A stretch of 64,000 bases of DNA from Peptacetobacter sp900550335 (GCF_047528295.1 NZ_CP180001.1:372001-436000), one strand, 5' to 3'. Positions 34,596 to 44,176 are shown, counted from the stretch's first letter. The notes: a model not told the origin generated them from the letters alone. Made by a program: numbers and translations.

Positions 34596-34742
34596 AGAAT
34601 CACCTACTTTTAGTATCTTAGCTTTTTATTTATTATTTTCATTTTTCGAATTTGATTTTTACGTTTTGTTTTAAATCTACTTTCGAAATTATTTTTTAAT
34701 ATTTTATCTCTTTAAAAATATTTTATCTTTTTTACTATATCA

Positions 34743-35426
34743 TTATCCAATTATTTTCCGGGAAATAACTTCTGATATAGGCAGATCCTCAGGACTAGTT
34801 ATCTTAATATTATCATAACTTCCCTGAATCATATACACCTTATGACCTGCGTGTTCTGCAATCATAGCATCATCAGTTCCATAGAAACCATCTCTATATG
34901 CAAGCTCATAGGCTTCTTTTATCAAGTTAAAATCAAAAGATTGTGGTGTCTGAGCAGCCCAAAGATTTGCCCTATTTGGAGTATCTACTATCTCATTTCC
35001 GTCGACAACCTTTATAGTATCCTTGACCATAACACCTACAACAGTTGCCTTTAACTTCTTAGTTTCATTAACAGCATTCTCTATAATCTCATCTGTAACA
35101 AAAGGTCTTGCTCCATCGTGGATAAGTAAAATATCACAATCAGGACTAACTTTCTCAAGACCATTGTTTATCGTATCCTGTCTCTCCTTACCCCCGTAAG
35201 ATATAACTATATCCTTAAATCCATACTTTTCTATTATATTCTCCCTAACAAAATCCTCTTCCTCTTCCTTAATACAAAGAACAATCTCATCTATCAGAGG
35301 AGAATTATAAAATTTCTCTATTGTATGAGCAACAATCTCTTTATCATTTATCTTTATAAACTGCTTATTCATCCCTGCATTCATCCTCTTACCACTACCC
35401 GCGGCAACAATCATAACAGTATTCAT
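34743..35426 (-). CDS. ispD: 2-C-methyl-D-erythritol 4-phosphate cytidylyltransferase
   Basis: IspD joins CTP and methylerythritol 4-phosphate in the MEP pathway. The 227-residue product starts MNTVMIVAAGSGKRMNAGMN, the nucleotide-binding loop, and has LIHDGARPFVTDEII and AAQTPQSFDFNLI. The ATG chosen lies 8 bases after AAAGGA; an ATG six codons earlier has no ribosome site. It is upstream of the radical SAM gene and ispF on the same strand. Confidence 0.95.
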   Translation of the reverse strand: MNTVMIVAAGSGKRMNAGMNKQFIKINDKEIVAHTIEKFYNSPLIDEIVLCIKEEEEDFVRENIIEKYGFKDIVISYGGKERQDTINNGLEKVSPDCDILLIHDGARPFVTDEIIENAVNETKKLKATVVGVMVKDTIKVVDGNEIVDTPNRANLWAAQTPQSFDFNLIKEAYELAYRDGFYGTDDAMIAEHAGHKVYMIQGSYDNIKITSPEDLPISEVISRKIIG

Positions 35427-35533
35427 ATCATATATCCTTTCCAAAACATAATCGTCTATCTTTATTTTATCATTATTTATTAAGCATTGTATATATTTCT
35501 ATAACTCCTCTACGGTTAATAAAATTACACACT

Positions 35534-35654
35534 AATAAGAAAAAGTAGAAAAATATTAATAGTGATTATCTGCAGACATGTGCAACCTCTAAAAAGCTCC
35601 GCTTTTGCACATGTCGAAGCCATGAACATTAATATTTTTCTACTTTTTCTTATT
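35534..35654. repeat. Long inverted repeat C
   Basis: The outer 27 bases on each side (AATAAGAAAAAGTAG and onward) are perfect inverse copies. Inside them the arms diverge, then meet again in GACATGTGCAA and its complement around a centre that holds CTCTAAAAAGCTCCGC. The total length is 121 bases. No target duplication is evident. It resembles element A in design and in the short central block TCTAAAA, but the two are not close copies. Confidence 0.8.
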
Positions 35655-35696
35655 TCCAACCTAATTTTTTAATTATGTAAATAATTTATAATATGA

Positions 35697-35773
35697 ACGT
35701 AAAAAAGGAAACGAAATTAACAGCGACAATGCAACTTGATTGCCTGGAGCGTTAATTCGTTTCCTTTTTACGT
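35697..35773 (-). terminator. Long terminator of the transketolase genes, inverted repeat D
   Basis: Arms of about 27 bases, beginning ACGTAAAAAAGGAAACGAA at the outer end and running to TTAAC, pair almost perfectly and are followed on the minus strand by a T-run. The centre has a second potential hairpin. It lies just after the transketolase stop. Confidence 0.85.
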
Positions 35774-35789
35774 TTCTATTTTAAACTAT

Positions 35790-36704
35790 TTATTTACAAG
35801 CTTTAACTATATCTGCTGCAGTTAATCCGTAGTATTCTAATAATGCAGCTGGTGATCCTGACTGTCCGAAGCAATCTTTAACACCTATTCTAGTTACTTT
35901 TACTGGATGTTCTTCTGCTAATAATTCACATACTGCAGAACCTAATCCACCTATTATACTGTGTTCTTCAGCTGTAACAACTTTTCCTGTTTTCTTAGCT
36001 GATGTTAAAACAAGTTCATTGTCTAAAGGTTTTATTGTAGATATGTTTATTACTTCTGCATCTATTCCTTCTGCTTTTAAAGTTTCAGCAGCTTCTAATG
36101 CTTTAGCAACCATTATACCTGTAGCTATTATAGATACATCTTTACCTTCTTTAACTACTTCACCTTTTCCTAATTCGAATTTGTAAGATTCGTCGTGTAT
36201 AACTGGAGTAGCAGCTCTACCGAATCTTAAGTACATTGGTCCAACGTATTCAGCTGCAGCTAATACCATCTGTCTAGCTTCAACAGCATCTGCTGGGTTT
36301 AATACTACCATGTTTGGTAAACTTCTCATTAGTGAAATATCTTCTATTGCCTGGTGACTTCCTCCGTCTTCCCCAACTGTAACACCTGCATGAGTAGCAG
36401 CTATTTTAACGTTTATATTTGGGTAGCATATAGAGTTTCTTATCTGTTCAAATCCTCTACCTGCTGCGAATATTGCGAAAGTACTTGCGAAAGGTATTTT
36501 CCCAGATACTGCAAGACCTGCTGCTGTACCCATCATATCACCTTCTGCTATACCCATATCGAAGAATCTTTCTGGGCATGCTTTTTTGAACATTGCAGTT
36601 TTTGTAGCTCCTGCTAAGTCTGCATCAAGAACTACTATATCTTTATTTTCAACTAATTCTACTAGTGTTTTTCCATAAGCCTCTCTAGTTGCTATACTTT
36701 CCAT
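35790..36704 (-). CDS. Transketolase, C-terminal subunit
   Basis: A 304-residue protein holding the pyrimidine-binding domain (including GIAEGDMMGTAAGLAVSGKI and GEDGGSHQAIEDISL, with the Glu that activates thiamine diphosphate) and the C-terminal transketolase domain (VVTAEEHSIIGGLGSAV). With the N-terminal subunit encoded just before it, it makes one split transketolase for the pentose phosphate pathway. The starts and stops overlap by one base (TAATG), suggesting 1:1 translation. A 1-deoxyxylulose-5-phosphate synthase-like role is less likely. Confidence 0.93.
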   Translation of the reverse strand: MESIATREAYGKTLVELVENKDIVVLDADLAGATKTAMFKKACPERFFDMGIAEGDMMGTAAGLAVSGKIPFASTFAIFAAGRGFEQIRNSICYPNINVKIAATHAGVTVGEDGGSHQAIEDISLMRSLPNMVVLNPADAVEARQMVLAAAEYVGPMYLRFGRAATPVIHDESYKFELGKGEVVKEGKDVSIIATGIMVAKALEAAETLKAEGIDAEVINISTIKPLDNELVLTSAKKTGKVVTAEEHSIIGGLGSAVCELLAEEHPVKVTRIGVKDCFGQSGSPAALLEYYGLTAADIVKACK

Positions 36705-37525
36705 TATTTAAGTCCTCCTTCTAAGTCTTCTAATGCTTTAGCTGTTTCTTCAGCGTTTGGAGCTTTACCATGCCATCCAGCCTGGTCTTCCATGAATGAA
36801 ACTCCTTTACCTTTTACTGTTTCACATATAACTATAGAAGGTCTTCCTTCTTCTTCTTTAGCCATTTCTATAGCTTTTTTTATCTGATCGAAATCATGTC
36901 CGTCTATAGATATTACATTCCATCCGAATGCATCGAATTTTTTAGCTATTTTTCCAAGACTCATAACTTCATCATTAGAACCATCTATCTGTAAACCATT
37001 GTGGTCTAAGAAAGCTATTATGTTGTCTAGTTTGTAGTGAGCAGCACTCATTGCAGCTTCCCATATCATACCTTCCTGAACTTCTCCATCTCCAAGAAGA
37101 GCGTAAACGTTGTAGTCTTTACCATCTAATTTAGCTGCTAAAGCCATTCCGTTTGCTGCTGATAATCCCTGTCCTAAAGAACCTGTTGACATATCAACAC
37201 CTGGAGTTTTTTTCATATCAGGATGTCCCTGAAGCATAGCACCAAATTTTCTAAGTTTTAATAATTCTTCTTTAGGGAAATATCCTCTTTCAGCTAATAC
37301 TGCATATAAAGCTGGTGCACCATGACCTTTAGAAAGAACGAATCTATCTCTGTCTTCCCATTTTGGGTTAGAAGGGTCTATATTCATAGCATCAAAGTAT
37401 AATACTGTTAGTATATCTGCTGCTGATAATGATCCTCCTGGATGACCTGATTTTGCTTCTGAAACTGACTTAATAATGTCAATTCTTACTTCTTTTGCAA
37501 TAGCTTTTAATTCATTATTGTTCAT
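36704..37525 (-). CDS. Transketolase, N-terminal subunit
   Basis: A 273-residue protein with the thiamine-diphosphate domain: SVSEAKSGHPGGSLSAADIL, SKGHGAPALYAVLAERG and the metal-binding motif LGDGEVQEGMIWEAAMSAAH ending near LDHNGLQIDG. The frame is open 34 codons further upstream with no conservation; the ATG chosen gives the family N-terminus and has AAAGGA about 10 bases before it. It pairs with the following C-terminal subunit. Split transketolases are known in Clostridia and archaea. Confidence 0.93.
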   Translation of the reverse strand: MNNNELKAIAKEVRIDIIKSVSEAKSGHPGGSLSAADILTVLYFDAMNIDPSNPKWEDRDRFVLSKGHGAPALYAVLAERGYFPKEELLKLRKFGAMLQGHPDMKKTPGVDMSTGSLGQGLSAANGMALAAKLDGKDYNVYALLGDGEVQEGMIWEAAMSAAHYKLDNIIAFLDHNGLQIDGSNDEVMSLGKIAKKFDAFGWNVISIDGHDFDQIKKAIEMAKEEEGRPSIVICETVKGKGVSFMEDQAGWHGKAPNAEETAKALEDLEGGLK

Positions 37526-37607
37526 TTCACTAATTTCCTTTCTCTTTTTTATTTTCTCTATTTGAAAACCGAATACACGATTTCCTATTTTCTTTTTTAT
37601 TTTACAA

Positions 37608-38729
37608 TTAATTCTTAGGTTTTGCAAATATCATTCTTCCCGCTGGAGTCTGAAGTACTGATGTTACTAATACTTTTATAGTCTGTCCCATGTATTTTTT
37701 ACCACCATCGACAACTATCATAGTACCATCATCTAAATATGCAATACCCTGCTGAGCTTCCTTACCTTCTTTAACAACCTGAACCACCATATCTTCACCA
37801 GGTATAGCAACTGGCTTAACTGCATTAGCAAGTTCGTTTATGTTTAGAACCTCAACACCCTGGAACTGGGCAACTTTGTTTAGATTGAAGTCATTTGTAA
37901 CAACCTTTCCTCCTAATACCTGAGCTAATTTTAATAATTTACTATCTACCTCAGCTATTTCTGGGAAATCCTGTTCGCTTATTTCAACTTCTATATTTAA
38001 TTCTTTCTGGATTATATTTAATATATCTAACCCTCTTCTACCTCTTACTCTTTTTAAATCGTCAGCAGAATCAGCTATGTGTCTTAGCTCCTCTAATACA
38101 AATGCTGGTATTATAAGCTTACCTTCTATAAAACCAGTCTGGCATATATCAGCTATTCTTCCATCTATTATTACACTTGTGTCTAATACTTTTGGAGGAA
38201 TAGAAGCTCCACATTCTTTAACTTCTTCTTTTAATTTTTCGCATTCTTTTTCCTGCTCTTTTTCTTTTGCAAGGCTAGCTGCTAGTTTTTTATTTAATTT
38301 ACCAAAGTTTGCAAGATCATTTTTACTCTTAAGTGCTACTCTAACTCCTAAATATCCAAGTACAAGATATACAAGTACTGATATTACTTTACCTACTATC
38401 GGTATAGAGTTTATAATTCCACTTACAAGATACGCTATTACAAAACCTACTATAAGACCTACAGACCCAAGTAATATATCGACCTGAGGGTATCTAGAGA
38501 TTTCCTTTTCTGCTGCTCTTGCTATTTTCTTGATTTTATTCATAAACCAAGGCTCAATTAAATAAAATATAATTCCTATTACTAAACCAGCTACAACTGA
38601 CGCTATTGCTTCATATGTTTTATTATTGTATGTTAATATTTGAAAATTCTGTGTTACCGATACGTAAGTAGAAGAACCTACGATTAAACCTAATCCACCA
38701 ATTAAAAATCTTACTATCTTCTTAATCAA
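37608..38729 (-). CDS. PIN and TRAM domain membrane protein, YacL family
   Basis: A 373-residue protein. Four hydrophobic segments lie within residues 1-140, then a coiled charged linker, a PIN nuclease-like domain from about residue 185 (VLDTSVIIDGRIADICQTG, with acidic residues again in KVVTNDFNLNKVA) and a C-terminal TRAM domain (GKKYMGQTIKVLVTSV). It starts with TTG, 7 bases after GGAGG. In Bacillus yacL is next to radA and disA, as here. A role in RNA processing is inferred. Confidence 0.9.
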   Translation of the reverse strand: MIKKIVRFLIGGLGLIVGSSTYVSVTQNFQILTYNNKTYEAIASVVAGLVIGIIFYLIEPWFMNKIKKIARAAEKEISRYPQVDILLGSVGLIVGFVIAYLVSGIINSIPIVGKVISVLVYLVLGYLGVRVALKSKNDLANFGKLNKKLAASLAKEKEQEKECEKLKEEVKECGASIPPKVLDTSVIIDGRIADICQTGFIEGKLIIPAFVLEELRHIADSADDLKRVRGRRGLDILNIIQKELNIEVEISEQDFPEIAEVDSKLLKLAQVLGGKVVTNDFNLNKVAQFQGVEVLNINELANAVKPVAIPGEDMVVQVVKEGKEAQQGIAYLDDGTMIVVDGGKKYMGQTIKVLVTSVLQTPAGRMIFAKPKN

Positions 38730-38757
38730 TGTATCACCTCCCCTATTATATTTTATT

Positions 38758-38787
38758 ATTATAGACTAAATTTTTGCTTATGTACAA
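38758..38787 (-). promoter_or_regulatory. Promoter of the PIN-TRAM gene
   Basis: TTGTAC (38782-38787), an 18-base spacer and a perfect TATAAT (38758-38763), about 25 bases before the ribosome site. The spacer up to disA is AT-rich and has another TATAAT further upstream. Confidence 0.6.
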
Positions 38788-38892
38788 CAAAAATAGCAAA
38801 CTTCACCAAAATTTCACCAAATTTGTTGCACTTTTCCCCAACTCAGTCTATTATATCATTTTTAATATAAATTGTATAATTTCATTTTACTA

Positions 38893-39963
38893 TTAAATAT
38901 GTCTATCAAGTAATGCTAACTGTTTCATTTTTACAAGTCCATTTTTAATATAAGTAGCTCTTATTTCACCGATACCTTCAACCTCATCAAGTTCTTCTAT
39001 TGAAGCTGTTAGTATATCCTGGAAATTGTCAAAATAATTTACTAGGTTTTCTATTATTGTTCTAGGTAATCTATGAATCTTATTAAGAACTCTATATCCT
39101 TTTGTTTTTATAGGCATATCCATATTTTCTGATACACCTGTATATCCAAGAAGTCTAGCTATATTTGTTAAGTCCAGTAGCTCATCTTCTGTAAGGTTTG
39201 CCAATTTTTCCTTAAATTCATTAGATGATACCTGAGTTCCATAGTCTTTTAATACTAGCTCCCGGTCCTCTCTTGTACTCCCCATAAGTTCTTCAAGCTG
39301 CATTTTTATAAGTGCACCTTCTACTCCTAATTCTAATAGGTAACTTTCAATTATATCCGTTACTCTCATTACCATTTCTATCTTTTGAAGTACTAATGCC
39401 ACATCGTATATAGTTACAAATCCATTAAATTCTAACGTATTTAAACTAGCAACAGCTTGGTCTAATACTGATTTATATTTTTCAAGTGTTTGAAGTGCCT
39501 GATTTGCCTTTGTAAATATTTTTGATATATCTTCAACTACATACTTTTGGTCTCCTCTATATACAGATATAACATTTCTTCTCTGAGATATTGCAATTAC
39601 AATTGCCTTAGTCTGTTTTGCAACCCTCTCAGCAGTTCTATGTCTAGTCCCTGTTTCAGAAGTTTTTATTGAATAATCTGGAATAAGCTGCGTATTTGCA
39701 TATAATATCTCATCCACATCAGAATTTAGTACTATTGCACCGTCCATTTTTGCAAGCTCATAAAGGTATGATGGTGTGTATTCAACATGTATAGCAAATC
39801 CACCATCTACTAAATCCATAACACTTTCATCACTAGCTATTACAATAAGTCCTCCTGTTTTAGCCTTTAGGACATTATCCAGTCCCTGTCTAAGAGGAGT
39901 CCCTGGAGAAATCATTTTAAGTACTTCTTTTCTCATTGTTTTATCTGTTACATATACATCCAT
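38893..39963 (-). CDS. disA: DNA integrity scanning diadenylate cyclase DisA
   Basis: DisA makes cyclic di-AMP from two ATP and scans DNA for lesions. The 356-residue product has the cyclase domain with DGA at 74-76 and RHRTA at 107-111, a helical linker and a C-terminal helix-hairpin-helix domain (LDEVEGIGEIRATYIKNGL) that binds branched DNA. It follows radA by 7 bases, the usual pairing; in Bacillus RadA restrains DisA. Confidence 0.97.
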   Translation of the reverse strand: MDVYVTDKTMRKEVLKMISPGTPLRQGLDNVLKAKTGGLIVIASDESVMDLVDGGFAIHVEYTPSYLYELAKMDGAIVLNSDVDEILYANTQLIPDYSIKTSETGTRHRTAERVAKQTKAIVIAISQRRNVISVYRGDQKYVVEDISKIFTKANQALQTLEKYKSVLDQAVASLNTLEFNGFVTIYDVALVLQKIEMVMRVTDIIESYLLELGVEGALIKMQLEELMGSTREDRELVLKDYGTQVSSNEFKEKLANLTEDELLDLTNIARLLGYTGVSENMDMPIKTKGYRVLNKIHRLPRTIIENLVNYFDNFQDILTASIEELDEVEGIGEIRATYIKNGLVKMKQLALLDRHI

Positions 39964-39970
39964 GTACTAA

Positions 39971-41350
39971 CTACTCTCCCCTCAATACCATATTTATAGC
40001 CTGTCTTACATTTTCAACCGGCCATATTTCTATTCCTTTTACATCTTTTACAGATTCATAGTTTGATTTTGGAATTATTATTTTTTTAAATCCTAGTTTT
40101 CTACACTCAGATATTCTTTTTTCAATGTAGCTTACACCTCTTATTTCTCCTGTAAGTCCAACTTCTCCAGTAACAGCCACCTCTCCGCTTATCGGTATAT
40201 TTCTAAATCCAGATGCAACAGCTAGTATCACTCCTAAATCCATAGATGGCTCGTTTATTTTTATTCCACCAACTATATTTAAATATACATCTTGATTTTG
40301 TATCTGCATTCCTGCTCTTTTTTCAAGTACAGCAAGTAATAGATTTACCCTATTAAAATCTATACCTGTTGCTGTTCTTCTAGGTATACCAAAGCTAGTA
40401 GGAGATACAAGTGCCTGAAGTTCAAGTAACATCGGTCTTGTCCCCTCTACAGTAGATACTATTACAGAGCCAGATGCATCTTCTGGTTTTTCTGAAATAA
40501 GAGCCTTTGAAGGATTTTCAAGTTCTTGAAGTCCTTTTTCACTCATTTCAAATACACCTAGTTCATTAGTAGAACCGAATCTATTTTTTACAGCTCTTAC
40601 AAGTCTGTATGTATTATATCTTTCACCTTCAAAATAAAGTACTGTATCAACCATATGCTCCATTATTTTTGGCCCTGCAAGAGAGCCTTCTTTTGTAACA
40701 TGGCCAACTACAAATGTAGATATTCCCATTTTTTTGGAAATCCTCATAAATCTTGAAGTACCCTCTTTTATCTGACTCACTGTACCCGGTGCCGAAGCTA
40801 TATCCGGTGTAAATACAGTCTGTATAGAGTCTAATATTATAAGGTCTGGGTCAAACCCTTCTAAATGATGTTCTATAATATTTAAATTATTTTCTGCCAT
40901 TATATATAAATTTTCTGATTTAGCATTTAATCTTTCAGCTCTCATTTTTATCTGAGATTCTGATTCTTCTCCTGATATATATAGCACTTTCTTTCCCGAT
41001 TGTGCAACACTTTCAGATACCTGTAAAAGTAATGTAGATTTTCCAATTCCTGGATCTCCACCTACTAGCACAAGTGAACCTCTAACTATTCCACCACCTA
41101 ATACTCTGTTTAACTCGTTTATTCCACTAGAGAATCTCTCCTCGTGTTTTATTGTTATTGAATTTATATTTACAGGTTTCTGTGATGATTTATCTATTAC
41201 AAAAGTTTCTCTATTATTACTTTTAGTACTTTTATCTTCTATTTCCTCCACAAATGTATTCCATTTCATACATTCTGGACATTTTCCAAGCCATTTTGGA
41301 TTTTCATATCCACATGACTGACATACGTATTTTGTTTTTATTTTTGCCAT
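39971..41350 (-). CDS. radA: DNA repair protein RadA
   Basis: RadA (Sms) is a hexameric branch-migration helicase used in recombination. The 459-residue protein has an N-terminal zinc finger (Cys10, Cys13, Cys24, Cys27), the Walker A motif GGDPGIGKST near residue 97, the RadA-specific KNRFGST and a C-terminal Lon-like domain (GEVAVTGEVGLTGEIRGV). It lies directly upstream of disA and is probably co-transcribed. Confidence 0.98.
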   Translation of the reverse strand: MAKIKTKYVCQSCGYENPKWLGKCPECMKWNTFVEEIEDKSTKSNNRETFVIDKSSQKPVNINSITIKHEERFSSGINELNRVLGGGIVRGSLVLVGGDPGIGKSTLLLQVSESVAQSGKKVLYISGEESESQIKMRAERLNAKSENLYIMAENNLNIIEHHLEGFDPDLIILDSIQTVFTPDIASAPGTVSQIKEGTSRFMRISKKMGISTFVVGHVTKEGSLAGPKIMEHMVDTVLYFEGERYNTYRLVRAVKNRFGSTNELGVFEMSEKGLQELENPSKALISEKPEDASGSVIVSTVEGTRPMLLELQALVSPTSFGIPRRTATGIDFNRVNLLLAVLEKRAGMQIQNQDVYLNIVGGIKINEPSMDLGVILAVASGFRNIPISGEVAVTGEVGLTGEIRGVSYIEKRISECRKLGFKKIIIPKSNYESVKDVKGIEIWPVENVRQAINMVLRGE

Positions 41351-41482
41351 TATAAATTTCCTTCTTCTGTATTTCTACAAATATTTCTACAAAAAAATAT
41401 TGTCCTATATAATTTTATCATATATATAGGACAATATCTTAAAATATTATGTTAAACTACAAGTTTTTTATTCATATTTATC

Positions 41483-43408
41483 TTATTTTTTAGCTGCTGC
41501 AACTATTTTTTCAGCTATCTGGTTAGGAACTTCTGCATATCTAGCAAATTCCATTTCAAAGTATCCTCTACCCTGAGTCATAGCTCTTAAATCTATTGCA
41601 TACTTGAATGTTTCAGCCTGAGGAGCTTCAGCTATTAATAACTGTTTTCCATTGTCAGTAGGTTCCATACCTAGTATTTTACCTCTTCTCTTATTTATAT
41701 CTCCCATAACATCTCCCATGTATTCATCTGGTATTGTTATAGTAAGTTTCATGATTGGTTCAAGAAGTACTGGCTGTGCTTCTTCCATACCTTTTTTGAA
41801 TGCTATTGAAGCTGCCATCTTGAATGCCATTTCAGAAGAGTCAACATCGTGATAAGAACCATCATAAAGAGTAGCTTTTATATTGCATACTGGGTATCCT
41901 GCTAGTATACCTTTTACCATACTTTCTTTTAGTCCTTTTTCAACTGCTGGTATGTACTGTTTTGGAACTGAACCACCGAATATTTCTTCATCAAATTCAA
42001 ATTCTTTATCACTTCTTTCAAATCTGATTTTTACATCTCCGTACTGTCCATGTCCACCAGACTGTTTTTTATGTTTTCCTTGAACATCTGATTTACCTTT
42101 TATTGTTTCTCTATATGCAACTTTAAGGTCGCTAAGTTCTACTTCTGTACCGAATTTATCTTTCATTTTATTTATTACAGTTTTTAGATGAAGTTCACCC
42201 TGTCCACCTAGAAGAGCCTGTTTTGTTTCAGCATTTCTGTAGAAGTCAAGAGTCGGATCTTCTTCTGTTAGTTTTGATAATATTGTTCCAACTTTTTCAT
42301 CGTCGTTTTTATTTTTAGGACTAACAGCGTAGTATATCTGTGGTTTAGGGAAGTTTATTTCATCTTCTGGTATTTCATCTTTGCAAGTAGAGATAGTATC
42401 TCCTGTTTTTAATGTTGGAGATTTAGCAACTATTATTATATCTCCTGCTTTTGCTGATTCAAGCTCTATAAGTTCGCTTCCGTTTATAGAGTATATATTA
42501 GCTAATCTATCTTTAACTTCTCTGTTTAGATTGTATACTTCTGTTTCTTTCTTAACTGTACCCTGAACTATTTTTATGTAAGACATTTTTCCTACGAATG
42601 GGTCTACTACAGTTTTGAATACCTGTCCTTTAAATGGACTTTCATTGTCAAGATATGTAGGTTCTATATAACTTGATATAGTTTCTATTATTTCTTTTGT
42701 TCCTACATTGTTTATAGTTGATCCAGATATAACTGGTATTATATCGCCTTTGTGAACTCCTATGATTATACCTTTCTGTATTTCTTCTTTAGTTAATTCT
42801 TCTCCACTAAAGTATTTTTCTAAAGTTTCATCATCAGTTTCAGCTATTAATTCCATAAGAGCTTCTTTCATGCTTATTGCCTGTTCTTTGAATTCGCCTT
42901 CTAAGTCATCTACATTTTCAAAAACATTGTGTAGTCCACAGAATTTTTTATCTTTGTATATTGGACTTATCATAGCTATTATTTTATGTGCGAATTTTCC
43001 GTTTAGCATTTCTATAACGTCTTTATATCTAGCTTTTTCATTATCTATTTTATTTATAAACATTAATTTTGGTATTCCTTCAGTAAGCTCTATTGCTTTT
43101 TCAGTTCCTACCTGTAATGGATCTGTTGCATCTATTACTATAACAGCTAAATCACATACTTTTAGAGCTGATATAACATCACCACTGAAATCAGAATAAC
43201 CTGGAGTGTCCAGTAAATTGAATTTATAGTCGTCATATTCTATAGGAATAAGACCCATACTATAAGTCATATTTGCTTTTGCAGTAAGTTTAGGTATTTT
43301 TTTTGTGTTTGCTACGTGAGATATTGTTTCTATAAGATTTGTTTTCCCACATCCACTGTGACCTAATATTGCTACATTTCTTATCATTTTGCTATCATAT
43401 ACTTTCAT
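41483..43408 (-). CDS. Elongation factor G-like GTPase (paralogue)
   Basis: A 641-residue protein with EF-G domain order but divergent G motifs: GHSGCGKT in place of GHIDAGKT, DTPGYSDF in place of DTPGHVDF, and a normal NKID. Tyr thus replaces the His that helps GTP hydrolysis in EF-G and EF-Tu. The domain IV to V region (KHKKQSGGHGQYGDVKIR, FGGSVPKQYIPAVEKGLKE) is EF-G-like. Such second EF-Gs are common in Clostridia and their function is not settled; recycling or stress roles are possible. The ATG chosen has AAAGGTGG upstream. Confidence 0.92.
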   Translation of the reverse strand: MKVYDSKMIRNVAILGHSGCGKTNLIETISHVANTKKIPKLTAKANMTYSMGLIPIEYDDYKFNLLDTPGYSDFSGDVISALKVCDLAVIVIDATDPLQVGTEKAIELTEGIPKLMFINKIDNEKARYKDVIEMLNGKFAHKIIAMISPIYKDKKFCGLHNVFENVDDLEGEFKEQAISMKEALMELIAETDDETLEKYFSGEELTKEEIQKGIIIGVHKGDIIPVISGSTINNVGTKEIIETISSYIEPTYLDNESPFKGQVFKTVVDPFVGKMSYIKIVQGTVKKETEVYNLNREVKDRLANIYSINGSELIELESAKAGDIIIVAKSPTLKTGDTISTCKDEIPEDEINFPKPQIYYAVSPKNKNDDEKVGTILSKLTEEDPTLDFYRNAETKQALLGGQGELHLKTVINKMKDKFGTEVELSDLKVAYRETIKGKSDVQGKHKKQSGGHGQYGDVKIRFERSDKEFEFDEEIFGGSVPKQYIPAVEKGLKESMVKGILAGYPVCNIKATLYDGSYHDVDSSEMAFKMAASIAFKKGMEEAQPVLLEPIMKLTITIPDEYMGDVMGDINKRRGKILGMEPTDNGKQLLIAEAPQAETFKYAIDLRAMTQGRGYFEMEFARYAEVPNQIAEKIVAAAKK

Positions 43409-43603
43409 ATGAACACCCACCTTTGAGAATAGTAATTTTTTAATTTTATAAAATAATTTGCCTTTTGAATAAAGTCGAAGAACAACTCTACAATGTATTA
43501 AATTCTATATATAAATACGTTTTCCTCTTTTATTTTAAAAATTTTTTAATTTTTTTGAAAAATATTTTTACCAATTAATTTTTTGTTATTTTATAATAAA
43601 TTT

Positions 43604-44104
43604 TTATTTCTCAATGGCTTTTTTAACTGTATTTTTAAGTCTAGCTAAATCGTCTTCATTAGGGTGATTTAAAGCTTCTTCAAAGTTTTTAATTAAACTT
43701 AGTATTTGTTCGTCTCCTGGTTTTTCTTCTAGCATACGTTCGTATCTAGCTTTCACATTCTGTTGCATCTTTCCCTGACACATAAATTCAGCTACTACCT
43801 CGCAACTTTCATCTAATTCGTCTTTTACATTATTTAACACCTTATTTAGATAGTCTTCACTTCCAGCACCAGCTGAGCCAAATAATACTACTTTTTTGTC
43901 TTTTAAACCTGTCATAAATTCTTTTATTTCTTCATTACAAGTTCCCTTATCTGTCCAAAATCCTACAAATATTACATCTGATTCTTTTGCTTTTTCATCT
44001 GGCTGCCCAAAATAAACACATTCTGAATCTAGTACCTCTGCTACATTATCTGCTAATAGTTTTGTATTTCCTGTAGATGTCGCATAAACAACTGAATAAC
44101 TCAT
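43604..44104 (-). CDS. Flavodoxin family protein
   Basis: A 166-residue protein with a flavodoxin fold. The FMN phosphate loop is YATSTGNTK (8-16), and FVGFWTDKGTCNEEIKEFM and VVLFGSAGAGSEDYL are the later flavin-binding loops. The last 60 residues form a charged helical extension. It resembles the flavodoxins found with anaerobic reductases, including the BilS type linked to bilirubin reduction, but no reductase gene is nearby, so I do not assign that role. Likely an electron carrier. Confidence 0.85.
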   Translation of the reverse strand: MSYSVVYATSTGNTKLLADNVAEVLDSECVYFGQPDEKAKESDVIFVGFWTDKGTCNEEIKEFMTGLKDKKVVLFGSAGAGSEDYLNKVLNNVKDELDESCEVVAEFMCQGKMQQNVKARYERMLEEKPGDEQILSLIKNFEEALNHPNEDDLARLKNTVKKAIEK

Positions 44105-44176
44105 ATTAAATTCCTCTTTTCTATTAATAATTTTATTAACTAAATTATATCACTTTTTAATAATTATTTTTTAAAA

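Larger units (their letters stand above)
35427..35789. other. Gap filled by two long inverted repeats
   Basis: This stretch between ispD and the transketolase genes has no gene I can support. It is mostly taken up by inverted repeats C and D, listed separately. The bases next to ispD would contain its promoter, but I see no convincing boxes. Confidence 0.6.

Noticed and set aside
35534..35773. CRISPR-like repeats
   Set aside because: The palindromes at this place are two different inverted repeats, not regularly spaced direct repeats, and no cas gene is present.
43604..44104. Naming the flavodoxin BilS, partner of bilirubin reductase
   Set aside because: The resemblance is general and there is no bilR-like gene in the window, so the specific name is not supported.
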